Shown here: positions 1 through 4,771 of the stretch, piece after piece
How positions within the stretch are numbered: position 1 is the stretch's first letter
Layout: every line of letters begins with the position of its first letter
Assembly: GCA_025966255.1 (NCBI GenBank)
Contig: JAOPVG010000529.1
Coordinates: 1 to 5,095, forward strand
DNA length: 5,095 nucleotides
Reading direction: 5' to 3'
DNA from: Jatrophihabitans sp.
GTDB taxonomy: Bacteria > Actinomycetota > Actinomycetes > Mycobacteriales > Jatrophihabitantaceae
Notes under the pieces: model-generated
The model's database searches: none
The model's input: the letters and a program-made list of their open reading frames with translations, nothing else
What the model was told of the DNA's origin: nothing
Program-made: the position numbers and the translations under genes

Positions 1-393
1 CGACCGGATGAAGCTCACAAGGAGTGGAATGACGTGCGCTGCTGGGTCGACCAGTTGCGGACGCGATACCCAAATCTGACCCGCATTCCCGACTGCTGGT
101 GGCGACACAACGACCTCGTCGAGGTCTTAGCGGCGCTGCACGACTTCGAGCGCGGCTGCTTCTACCCACTCGCGCCGGCCACCGCCGCGGTCGAGTGGCA
201 GCGCGCCCTGCGCGACATGGAAGTGCGTATGGAGATCTGGATCAAACGGTTGACCTGCGCCGTGGCCGGACGTGGACACGACGCCCCAATGCAGCCCGTC
301 GATGTCGTTCCGGACGGCTGGGTGGAGTTCGTCGATCAGGATGCCGCCCGCCGCCCTGCCGCAGCCCATCGAGCCCCGGTCCCCGACAGCTGA
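1..393 (+). CDS. Conserved actinobacterial accessory protein, 5' end cut off by window edge
   Basis: The reading frame is open from base 1 to a TGA at 391-393, so the gene probably begins left of the window. A GTG at 34 preceded by AAGGAG at 19-24 would give 119 residues. I prefer the longer form because the residues before it (DEAHKEW) read as part of the same helix as the following WVDQL. Numbered from GTG34, there is a CWWRH motif at 21-25 followed by a leucine-rich helix (NDLVEVLAAL), then an amphipathic helix around W55-E63 and a lone Cys75. After about residue 80 it is a Pro/Ala/Asp-rich tail. I recall this CW-x-RH, LVE-LSAL, W-RAL pattern from hypothetical proteins of actinobacterial plasmids and integrated elements, but I cannot name a function. 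It is mainly helical, with no signal peptide, membrane segment or catalytic motif. It is likely in one transcription unit with the gene that follows. Confidence 0.75.
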   Translation, partial: RPDEAHKEWNDVRCWVDQLRTRYPNLTRIPDCWWRHNDLVEVLAALHDFERGCFYPLAPATAAVEWQRALRDMEVRMEIWIKRLTCAVAGRGHDAPMQPVDVVPDGWVEFVDQDAARRPAAAHRAPVPDS

Positions 394-398
394 CTCGG

Positions 399-423
399 TT
401 CCCCGACGCGTAGCCCGTCAGGT
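399..423 (+). repeat. 25-bp repeat, copy A, upstream of the 469 gene
   Basis: This copy matches 1136-1160 at 22 of 25 positions. It begins TTCCCCGACGC, continues GCCCGTC and ends GGT. Inside is a dyad: CCGACG (403-408), a 7-nt loop, CGTC (416-419), a one-base bulge (420) and GG (421-422). The three differences from copy B lie at 410, 412 and 420, that is, in the loop or bulge only. It ends 17 bp before the AGGAG at 441-445, which is the same distance as in copy B. It could be an operator, a promoter part or a leader RNA hairpin. Confidence 0.6.
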
Positions 424-439
424 TAGGAACACATCAACC

Positions 440-472
440 GAGGAGAGCTGCGCGATGGTTCGTACCCGATGA
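440..472 (+). promoter_or_regulatory. Shine-Dalgarno plus five-codon leader ORF overlapping the next start
   Basis: GAGGAGAG at 440-447 is the only good ribosome-binding site here, and it is correctly spaced (9 nt after AGGAG) for ATG455, not for ATG469. From ATG455 ribosomes would read only five codons (MVRTR) to a TGA at 470-472. That stop overlaps ATG469 as ATGA, which suggests either a leader minigene coupled to the gene at 469, or an indel that moved the true start out of frame. The sequence alone does not separate these. Confidence 0.45.
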
Positions 473-837
473 CGCCGGAGGACGCGCGAGCGCTGGCGGA
501 TGATGCGAGTCAGACGATCCGCGCGCTCAATCTCGCCACCCTGCCGGCCGACGGGTGCCCGGGTCTGGTGCACCCGACCGACGCATTCGATGTGATCGGC
601 GCACTGGCCGAATTGGCGAGGCGGCTCCCGCAGCTACTCGAGCAGGTCTCGGCGTTCCTCCAGCGACAGCTGCAATTCGACCTCGTCGCGGTCGACGATG
701 GCGACTTCGCCGGGGACCCCCTCGGCGCCATCGGCACGGCAGCCCACGCACTCGAACATGATGGTAGGGCGCGCACGCCCAGCGCCTTGCAGCTGCACTC
801 GCCCGCGCCCAGCAGGCAGTCGCGTTTGCCAGTATGA
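469..837 (+). CDS. Small helical accessory protein, probably frameshifted near its C-terminus
   Basis: ATG469 to TGA at 835-837 gives 122 residues. Residues 1-100 look like a real soluble helical protein: an opening helix with TIRALNLATLP, then HPTDAFDVIGALAELARRLPQLLEQ and a long amphipathic helix. I recall similar hypothetical proteins (IRALN-T, P-D-Y-V, L-RLPQ-L-QL) in actinobacterial mobile elements, where the protein ends in a further Ala/Gln-rich helix. Here the last 25 or so residues become a Pro/Ser/Arg-rich stretch (RTPSALQLHSPAPSRQSR) with no such pattern, while the expected helix is found in another frame at 768-863. Frame switch, decay or sequencing error would all explain this. 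No catalytic motif is visible. It lies 75 bp after the upstream gene, with its ribosome site in front of a five-codon leader. Function unknown. Confidence 0.65.
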   Translation: MTPEDARALADDASQTIRALNLATLPADGCPGLVHPTDAFDVIGALAELARRLPQLLEQVSAFLQRQLQFDLVAVDDGDFAGDPLGAIGTAAHALEHDGRARTPSALQLHSPAPSRQSRLPV

Positions 838-863
838 ATCGCGATCGCGCGCCCGAGGTATGA
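768..863 (+). other. Displaced C-terminal coding segment of the 469 gene
   Basis: In the frame starting at 768 the sequence encodes GAHAQRLAAALARAQQAVA and then FASMNRDRAPEV, ending at TGA 861-863. This is a clean amphipathic Ala/Gln helix of the kind expected to end this protein. A TAG at 765-767 closes the frame just before it, so the two parts cannot be joined by a long overlap. The switch must lie around 760-770, and equals the loss of one base or a -1 shift. GC at third positions does not discriminate between the frames here, so the case rests on protein pattern only. Confidence 0.5.
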
Positions 864-871
864 CCGCGCGC

Positions 872-892
872 GGGCCACCAGAGTGGTAGCCC
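872..892. terminator. Hairpin between convergent genes, candidate bidirectional terminator
   Basis: GGGCCACCA and TGGTAGCCC form a 9-bp stem with a single C-A mismatch around a GAG loop. It sits in the 35-bp gap between the TGA at 861-863 (+ gene) and the TAG at 899-901 (minus gene), where a shared terminator is expected. There is no U-tract on either side, which is common in high-GC actinobacteria, so activity is inferred from position and structure. Confidence 0.5.
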
Positions 893-898
893 GAAGGA

Positions 899-1075
899 CT
901 ACGCGTCTTCGGCCCGCAAGCTGGCGAGGGCCTTGTCGACGCCGGACACCGCGCTCGACAACGCGTGATAGCGCGGGTTGCTGCTGTTGTTCGGCTCGCA
1001 GGTCCGCTGCCGAATGCGACTGAGGTCGTCGGCGATCAGCGCGAGACGCGCGATGTCCTTGCTCCAGTCGGTCAT
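899..1075 (-). CDS. Small 58-residue hypothetical protein
   Basis: The minus-strand ATG at 1075-1073 reads to TAG at 901-899. The product starts MTDWSKDIARLALIADDLSR and ends VDKALASLRAEDA. About 53 of 58 codons end in G or C, which is strong coding bias in a region otherwise empty of genes. It is also much less arginine-rich than the shadow frames nearby. It predicts two helices (about 3-22 and 36-55) joined by an Asn/Ser/Pro-rich turn (EPNNSSNPRY), with one Cys at 26. There is no membrane segment and no recognisable DNA-binding motif. No clear Shine-Dalgarno precedes the ATG, so translation may be weak or leaderless. It converges on the 469 gene across a hairpin and diverges from the primase operon across 113 bp. 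I do not recognise it; a small regulatory or adaptor protein of the element is possible but unproven. Confidence 0.65.
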   Translation of the reverse strand: MTDWSKDIARLALIADDLSRIRQRTCEPNNSSNPRYHALSSAVSGVDKALASLRAEDA

Positions 1076-1135
1076 GACCGCGGGTACACGGCAGCGATCA
1101 CGGCTGCGCTAGCAGGTCACCGCGCCGCACGCGGC

Positions 1136-1160
1136 TTCCCCGACGCCTGGCCCGTCTGGT
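1136..1160 (+). repeat. 25-bp repeat, copy B, upstream of the primase operon
   Basis: This is the second copy of the element at 399-423 (22 of 25 identical). The dyad is kept: CCGACG, 7-nt loop, CGTC, one-base bulge (T1157), GG. The copy ends 17 bp before GGAGG at 1178-1182. Directly upstream, GCCGC-AC-GCGGC (1124-1135) is another dyad, and GGTCGACC (1158-1165) is an 8-bp palindrome overlapping its right end. The divergent gap 1076-1188 must hold promoters for both directions, but I see no convincing -35/-10 pair. Confidence 0.6.
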
Positions 1161-1177
1161 CGACCGAACTGCCGACC

Positions 1178-1183
1178 GGAGGT
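1178..1183 (+). promoter_or_regulatory. Strong Shine-Dalgarno GGAGGT for the 1189 gene
   Basis: GGAGGT lies five bases before ATG1189. It is the strongest ribosome site in the window and fixes that start. Since the next gene overlaps by four bases, it probably loads ribosomes for the primase too. Confidence 0.8.
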
Positions 1184-1188
1184 GCCCC

Positions 1189-1953
1189 ATGTCCACTGTC
1201 ACAACGTCCCTACCGCTCTGGATGCCCGCGGACCGGATGCGAGATCTCGGCTTCACGCCAGCCGGGCCCGAGACCGACTACGGGATGCAGTGGGGCGAGA
1301 ACCGCGCGGTGCGCGTGTCCTACGCCCCACACGCCGACCGGGACGACGGCTTCCTCTACGCCTACGACGGGAAGAGCGAGCGGTACCTGGTGCTCGCCGC
1401 GCACACGACCCCAGCGGCTGTCCAGGCTGCGTGGCGCGAGCTGACTGCCTGCACCTCCGCACCGGACGCCTACGTCGCGCTCGCGGCGCTGGGCGAGCAG
1501 CCCGTGGCGCTCGAGCAGGCGCGTGCCCTGCTGCTGCACTGCGTCGATCGCGAACTCGCCGCCTACCGCGACTTCACCGCGACGGGGCTCGATGGCCCGG
1601 TACGCGTCGACGCGGCACACGCCGTCGTAGTGCAGCGCTCGGCCCGCGTCTCGGCCGAAGAGATCCTCGTCGATTCCGCGAAGGCCGCCAACCCTGACGT
1701 GGCACCAATCCTCATCCGCTATCGGATCACCGACGACAACGGATGGATCGGCCGCGTCGCCGGCGTCGACCTGGACTCGGCTCTCGCCGACCTGCGCTGC
1801 GTCGACGAACTGGCCAGACAGCACGACCTCACCGCGCTTGCCACCAGCGTCAACCGAGGCCACACCAGGGTCGCGGCCGCGCGCGTACCCGAGCTCAACG
1901 TCCTCGCTACCCACGCGCCGCTGACCGCCGACGCGCCACAGCTCGGCCTGTGA
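1189..1953 (+). CDS. Unrecognised 254-residue protein co-transcribed with the primase
   Basis: ATG1189 is set by GGAGGT five bases upstream; the gene ends at TGA 1951-1953. I do not recognise the family. The N-terminal third (about 1-70) carries aromatic and glycine positions with alternating polar and hydrophobic residues (WMPADRMRDLGF, YGMQWGENRAVRVSY, DDGFLYAYDG, ERYLVLAA) that suggest a small beta-rich fold. Residues 75-130 look helical. A second alpha/beta stretch follows (AHAVVVQ at 143-149, APILIRYRITDDNGWIGRV at 172-190), then a helical end. Its three cysteines (88, 118, 204) are scattered and do not form a zinc ribbon, so it does not supply the zinc module missing from the primase next door. 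No membrane segment or signal peptide is present. The GTGA overlap with the primase suggests equimolar production and perhaps a shared complex in element replication; this is inference. Confidence 0.85.
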   Translation: MSTVTTSLPLWMPADRMRDLGFTPAGPETDYGMQWGENRAVRVSYAPHADRDDGFLYAYDGKSERYLVLAAHTTPAAVQAAWRELTACTSAPDAYVALAALGEQPVALEQARALLLHCVDRELAAYRDFTATGLDGPVRVDAAHAVVVQRSARVSAEEILVDSAKAANPDVAPILIRYRITDDNGWIGRVAGVDLDSALADLRCVDELARQHDLTALATSVNRGHTRVAAARVPELNVLATHAPLTADAPQLGL

Positions 1954-3056
1954 CAGGCGCGCGGGCGATGCAGAGCGCCGTCAGAAGCGATGCCGACCGC
2001 GACGACCCGCAAGCACTGCGCGAGGTAACGGCAGCCGCCGCAGCGATCTTCACCGAGCCGCCGCGCCGCGCCGCCGCACTCAGCTACCTCAAACAGCGCG
2101 GCATTGACGCAACAGGGCTGGGATCGGAGTGGGTGCTCGGCTACGCGCCACCCGGATGGACCCGGCTCGTGGACCGGCTGCACGGCAGCTTTTCCGGACA
2201 GGCGCTGCTGGACGCCGGCGTGGCCCGCCGATCCAGCCGAGGGGCCCTCATCGACGCCTTCCGAGAACGGGTCATCTTCGGGCTCCGGGACCTCGACGGC
2301 ACCGTCGCAGGATTCATCGCCCGCGATCTGTCCGGCAACCCGAACACTCCGAAGTACTTCAACACCCACCAGCACGCGCTGTTCGACAAGGGCAGACTCC
2401 TGTACGGCCTGCACGAGGGCCTCAATCTCTCGACCGCAAGCCAGCCGGTGATCGTCGAAGGACCACTCGACGTCCTCGCCATCGCGGCCCGACAGGCAAC
2501 CGAGGCGTCAGGCGGGCTCCTGCCAGTCGCGTCTTCCGGCACCGCGTTCACCACCGCGCAGGCGCAGCGGGTCGCCGATGTCGCCACCCAGCGCGAATCA
2601 TCGGTGCTAGTAGCGATGGACGGCGACGCGGCCGGACGTGCCGCCGCACTCAACGCCGGCGAACGCCTGCGAAACGCCGGCCTCGACATCCGTATCGCAC
2701 TGCTGGCCAACGGCTCCGATCCCGCGGACTACCTCGCCCGACCCGACGCCACGCTCGACACCTTCCACGCCGGCAACGGACTGCCGCTACTGAGCCTGCA
2801 GGTCGAGAACGCCATCGCGCGCCAGGGCGATGCGATGCAATGGCCCGAGGGCCGCCTCCGCGCACTGCGCAGCGTCGCCGGCCACGTCGCGACCTACCCA
2901 CCCGACCAGGCGGCGCGTCAGATCGGCTGGCTCGCCGAAGCGTTCCACATGCACCCTTCAACAGTGACGCTCGAACTCGCCGACGCCTTTGCGCTAGCTC
3001 GCACCGTCGGGTCGCGCCATGCCGCGTCCGTGGCGGCTGCCCCGATCACGATGTGA
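1950..3056 (+). CDS. DnaG-like Toprim primase without zinc-binding domain
   Basis: It likely makes RNA primers for replication of the integrated element. GTG1950 overlaps the upstream stop as GTGA and gives 368 residues; ATG1968 would give 362. The longer open frame upstream is an Arg-rich shadow of the 1189 gene. From GTG1950, the DnaG catalytic-core N part shows YLKQRGI (46-52), LGYAPPGW (63-70), FRERVIFGLRDLDG (104-117), PKYFNT (134-139) and LYGL (151-154). The Toprim metal-binding residues follow: VIVEGPLDV with Glu170 and Asp174, MDGDAAGRAA with Asp224 and Asp226, and SDPAD with Asp257. A helical tail with WPEGRLRALRSVAG (about 298-311) resembles the end of the DnaG core. The CHC2 zinc ribbon of chromosomal DnaG (near 600 residues) is absent, as is an evident DnaB-binding domain. 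The length suits element-encoded primases. It converges on the integrase gene, 26 bp away. Confidence 0.9.
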   Translation: MTGARAMQSAVRSDADRDDPQALREVTAAAAAIFTEPPRRAAALSYLKQRGIDATGLGSEWVLGYAPPGWTRLVDRLHGSFSGQALLDAGVARRSSRGALIDAFRERVIFGLRDLDGTVAGFIARDLSGNPNTPKYFNTHQHALFDKGRLLYGLHEGLNLSTASQPVIVEGPLDVLAIAARQATEASGGLLPVASSGTAFTTAQAQRVADVATQRESSVLVAMDGDAAGRAAALNAGERLRNAGLDIRIALLANGSDPADYLARPDATLDTFHAGNGLPLLSLQVENAIARQGDAMQWPEGRLRALRSVAGHVATYPPDQAARQIGWLAEAFHMHPSTVTLELADAFALARTVGSRHAASVAAAPITM

Positions 3057-3082
3057 AACGACCACAGAACCTGTCCGACGGG

Positions 3083-4492
3083 TCACGTCGCTACGACCGC
3101 GCGCCGCCCCCGGGAGACGTCGATCAACCCGGCGCTACGCAACAGCGCCATGGCCCGGTTGACGGTGCCCGCGGAGACGTTGTACGTCTCGGCGAGATCA
3201 AGAACCGTGGGCAAGTGGTCGCCTGCAGCGAGGACGCCACTCTCGATCTGCTCGCGCAGCTCGGCGGCGATCGTTTCGTATGGGCCGCGCGGACCGGCAG
3301 CGTTGACGACCGGGCGCGGGATGATGTTGGCCATTGTGGCGGCAGCTTGCCGGTCGGCGGCGCTGACCCAGTCGGCGTAGACGCGGAGCGTCGTCGACCC
3401 TCCGCCGCTGTGGCCAAGTCGGCCGGCAACGGTGCGCACGTCGACGCCGGCGGCTATCAGCTCAGTCGCCGAGTAGTGCCGCAGTGCGTGGAACCGGGTG
3501 CTGCGCAGGTTCTGCGCCTTGGCAAGCCTGCGGTACCGCTGACTGATCGAACTCGGCTTGTAGAACGTCGAGCCGTCCGGTGACAGCGAGAAGACATACG
3601 CGTCATCCGACAGCACAATTCCCAACGCATCGCAGCGTGAGACGACTCGCTCGCGGTGTTCGGCCAACAGGCTCAGCGTGTGCGGATCGAGCGCCACCCG
3701 AGGCTGCGAGCCGCTCTTCGTGTCCTTCTCGATGACGCCGCCGCGGACCCGGACATGGCTCTTCGCGATGATTAGCTGACAACGCTCGAAGTCGATGCAC
3801 CTCCACCGCAGCGCGCTCACCTCCCCGCGCCGCCGGCCGGTGATCATGGTCAACCACAGCAGCATTCCCCAGTCAGGATCAGCCCACGCGGCGTTGAGGA
3901 TCCGTGATGCCTCCTCGGCGCTCGGCGGATCTGGGTTGGGACGGCTCGGCGAGGGCGCCTCGGCGAAGGTTGCCTTGTTGACGCCCAGGTGCTGCCAGCG
4001 AACAGCGCGTTCGAGCGCGGTGCGGATGATCTGGTGGATCTGTCGCACTGTGGCACTGGCCAGAGGCCGGCACGTATGACCCCGTCGAACTTGACCGCTG
4101 CACAGCTCGCGGCAGCGCTGCAATCGGGCGTAGTACCGCTCCAGCAGTTCGGCGTCGAGCTTCGCCGCCGGGATGTCACCGAATGTCGGCCGGATGTAGA
4201 GCCGGATCAGATCGAGGTAGCGATCACGTGTCGTCTCGGCGAGGGTTGCGACGTCGAGCCATTGATCGAGCACCTGGCCAACGGAGATGTTGGATTTCGG
4301 GTGGCGCTCCTCATGGATCTCGCCCATCAGCCTGGTCAGCGTGACCTGCGCTGCGTCCCATGTGGGAGCAGTGCGCTTGAGGTATCGGTCCTTTCCAGTG
4401 AACGGGTCGACGCCGGCGTACGCGACGGCGCGGAACGTGCCCGAAGGCAGCTGCTCGACATGGCCACGAGGCCGACGTTTGCGAGGCGGCAT
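3083..4492 (-). CDS. Tyrosine integrase fused to a C-terminal GntR-type winged helix
   Basis: It catalyses site-specific insertion, and probably excision, at the adjacent tRNA gene. The frame opens at TTG4573, giving 496 residues, used for the numbering here. I chose ATG4492 (469 residues, MPPRKRRPRGHVEQLPSG), where family similarity seems to start; ATG4528, 4516 and 4498 are alternatives and none has a clear ribosome site. Residues 37-90 form the arm-binding domain and 95-195 the core-binding SAM-like domain. The catalytic domain shows Arg248 (TGRRRGE), Lys286 (DTKSG), His362 and Arg365 (FHALRH), His388 (RLGHS) and Tyr399 (RVYADW), so all active residues are present. Residues 429-496 are a GntR-family winged helix (GPYETIAAELREQIESG, LPTVLDLAETYNVS, AGTVNRAMALLRSAGLI, SRGRRAVV) with no effector domain. 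The tail may autoregulate int or act in directionality; this is inference. Confidence 0.93.
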   Translation of the reverse strand: MPPRKRRPRGHVEQLPSGTFRAVAYAGVDPFTGKDRYLKRTAPTWDAAQVTLTRLMGEIHEERHPKSNISVGQVLDQWLDVATLAETTRDRYLDLIRLYIRPTFGDIPAAKLDAELLERYYARLQRCRELCSGQVRRGHTCRPLASATVRQIHQIIRTALERAVRWQHLGVNKATFAEAPSPSRPNPDPPSAEEASRILNAAWADPDWGMLLWLTMITGRRRGEVSALRWRCIDFERCQLIIAKSHVRVRGGVIEKDTKSGSQPRVALDPHTLSLLAEHRERVVSRCDALGIVLSDDAYVFSLSPDGSTFYKPSSISQRYRRLAKAQNLRSTRFHALRHYSATELIAAGVDVRTVAGRLGHSGGGSTTLRVYADWVSAADRQAAATMANIIPRPVVNAAGPRGPYETIAAELREQIESGVLAAGDHLPTVLDLAETYNVSAGTVNRAMALLRSAGLIDVSRGRRAVVAT

Positions 4493-4510
4493 GATCATCA
4501 GCGTAGCCGA

Positions 4511-4525
4511 GTTCATTCCATGAAC
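4511..4525. promoter_or_regulatory. Perfect 6-bp palindrome with overlapping CATTCCA repeats, candidate int operator or arm site
   Basis: GTTCAT-TCC-ATGAAC is a perfect inverted repeat. CATTCCA at 4514-4520 recurs at 4526-4532, 12 bp away, close to one helical turn. It lies 19-33 bp upstream of the preferred integrase start ATG4492, in a stretch less GC-rich than the surrounding genes. It could be an operator for the integrase's own winged helix or an arm-type site. If translation starts at ATG4516 or upstream, the palindrome would overlap the start region. Confidence 0.4.
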
Positions 4526-4563
4526 CATTCCACGATGAGAATTTGCAGGAAGGCAATCGCCGT

Positions 4564-4581
4564 CGAATCCCAATAGATTCG
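4564..4581 (-). terminator. Inverted repeat just past the tRNA 3' end
   Basis: CGAATC (4564-4569) and GATTCG (4576-4581) form a perfect 6-bp dyad around a 6-nt loop, starting five bases after the tRNA's last base. On the minus strand this could terminate the tRNA transcript or serve as a core-type recombinase site. GATTCG also recurs within the tRNA T-loop region at 4598-4603. There is no U-tract, so the terminator role is weak. Confidence 0.35.
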
Positions 4582-4585
4582 GGGG

Positions 4586-4612
4586 TGCCCCCGGCCGGAT
4601 TCGAACCGGCGA
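4586..4612 (-). other. Probable attachment junction (attL/attR) at the tRNA 3' end
   Basis: An integrase gene reading away from a tRNA 3' end, about 90 bp from it, is the classic junction of a tRNA-targeting element. The core normally covers the T-arm and acceptor 3' strand, which the element restores on insertion. The exact core cannot be set here because no second copy of this segment occurs in the window. It should lie left of base 1. Confidence 0.55.
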
Positions 4613-4658
4613 CGCCCGGCTTAGGAGTCCGGCGCTCTATCCCCTGAGCTACGAGGGC
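4586..4658 (-). tRNA. tRNA-Arg(CCT)
   Basis: The 73-nt cloverleaf reads on the minus strand from 4658. The acceptor stem GCCCTCG/CGGGGGC has seven pairs, one of them G-U. The D-stem is GCTC/GAGC with an 8-nt loop. The anticodon loop CTCCTAA (4627-4621) carries CCT at 4625-4623 and decodes AGG. The variable loop is five bases. The T-stem is GCCGG/CCGGC with loop TTCGAAT, and the discriminator is A. The anticodon stem has an A31-G39 mismatch (4628/4620). The sequence after A73 is CCC, so CCA is not encoded. It serves as the target of the neighbouring integrase; tRNA-Arg genes are frequent integration sites. Confidence 0.95.
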
Positions 4659-4677
4659 GGGGAGTGCTAACGGCTTG

Positions 4678-4683
4678 AGATTA
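4678..4683 (-). promoter_or_regulatory. Possible -10 box of the tRNA promoter
   Basis: On the minus strand TAATCT matches the TANNNT pattern. It ends 19 bp before the mature tRNA 5' end, leaving room for a short leader. No clear -35 (TTGACA-like) is found at the right distance. Confidence 0.3.
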
Positions 4684-4706
4684 CCGGGGTCGCGCGGACG
4701 GTGAGT

Positions 4707-4725
4707 GCCCGGCGTTACGCCGGGC
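4707..4725. terminator. Strong GC hairpin between MFS remnant and tRNA
   Basis: GCCCGGCG-TTA-CGCCGGGC is a perfect 8-bp stem with a three-base loop. On the minus strand it lies after the transporter remnant and before the tRNA promoter region, so it probably insulates the tRNA from incoming transcription. A poly-U run is absent. Confidence 0.6.
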
Positions 4726-4771
4726 CTCCCGATCCTTCGTTCCATGAGCACGGGGTGCGGGTGGTGGGCCG

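Noticed and set aside
965..1444. 159-residue + frame across the divergent promoter region
   Set aside because: It overlaps the small minus gene and the 1189 gene in other frames, and its composition (Thr/Pro/Gly/Arg-rich) is that of a shadow.
1210..1914. 234-residue minus-strand frame opposite the 1189 gene
   Set aside because: It is the complement of a gene with a strong ribosome site. The product has no recognisable domain and mirrors the GC-biased codon pattern of the + strand.
1743..1949. Extra 69-residue N-terminus of the primase frame
   Set aside because: It is almost only Arg, Pro and Ala, overlaps the 1189 gene entirely and precedes the GTGA coupling site.
3067..3082. ACCTG-TCCGA-CGGGT hairpin between the primase and integrase genes
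   Set aside because: It has only five base pairs including a G-T and no U-tract, so it is too weak to call a terminator, although the convergent position would suit one.
2129..3583. 484-residue + frame spanning the end of the primase and antisense to the integrase
   Set aside because: It is extremely Arg/Pro-rich, crosses two real convergent genes and has no family signal: a high-GC shadow.
4311..4751. 146-residue minus-strand frame across the tRNA
   Set aside because: Its middle (VAQGIERRTPKPGVAGSNPA) is a typical translation of tRNA sequence. It overlaps the tRNA and the integrase start in another frame.
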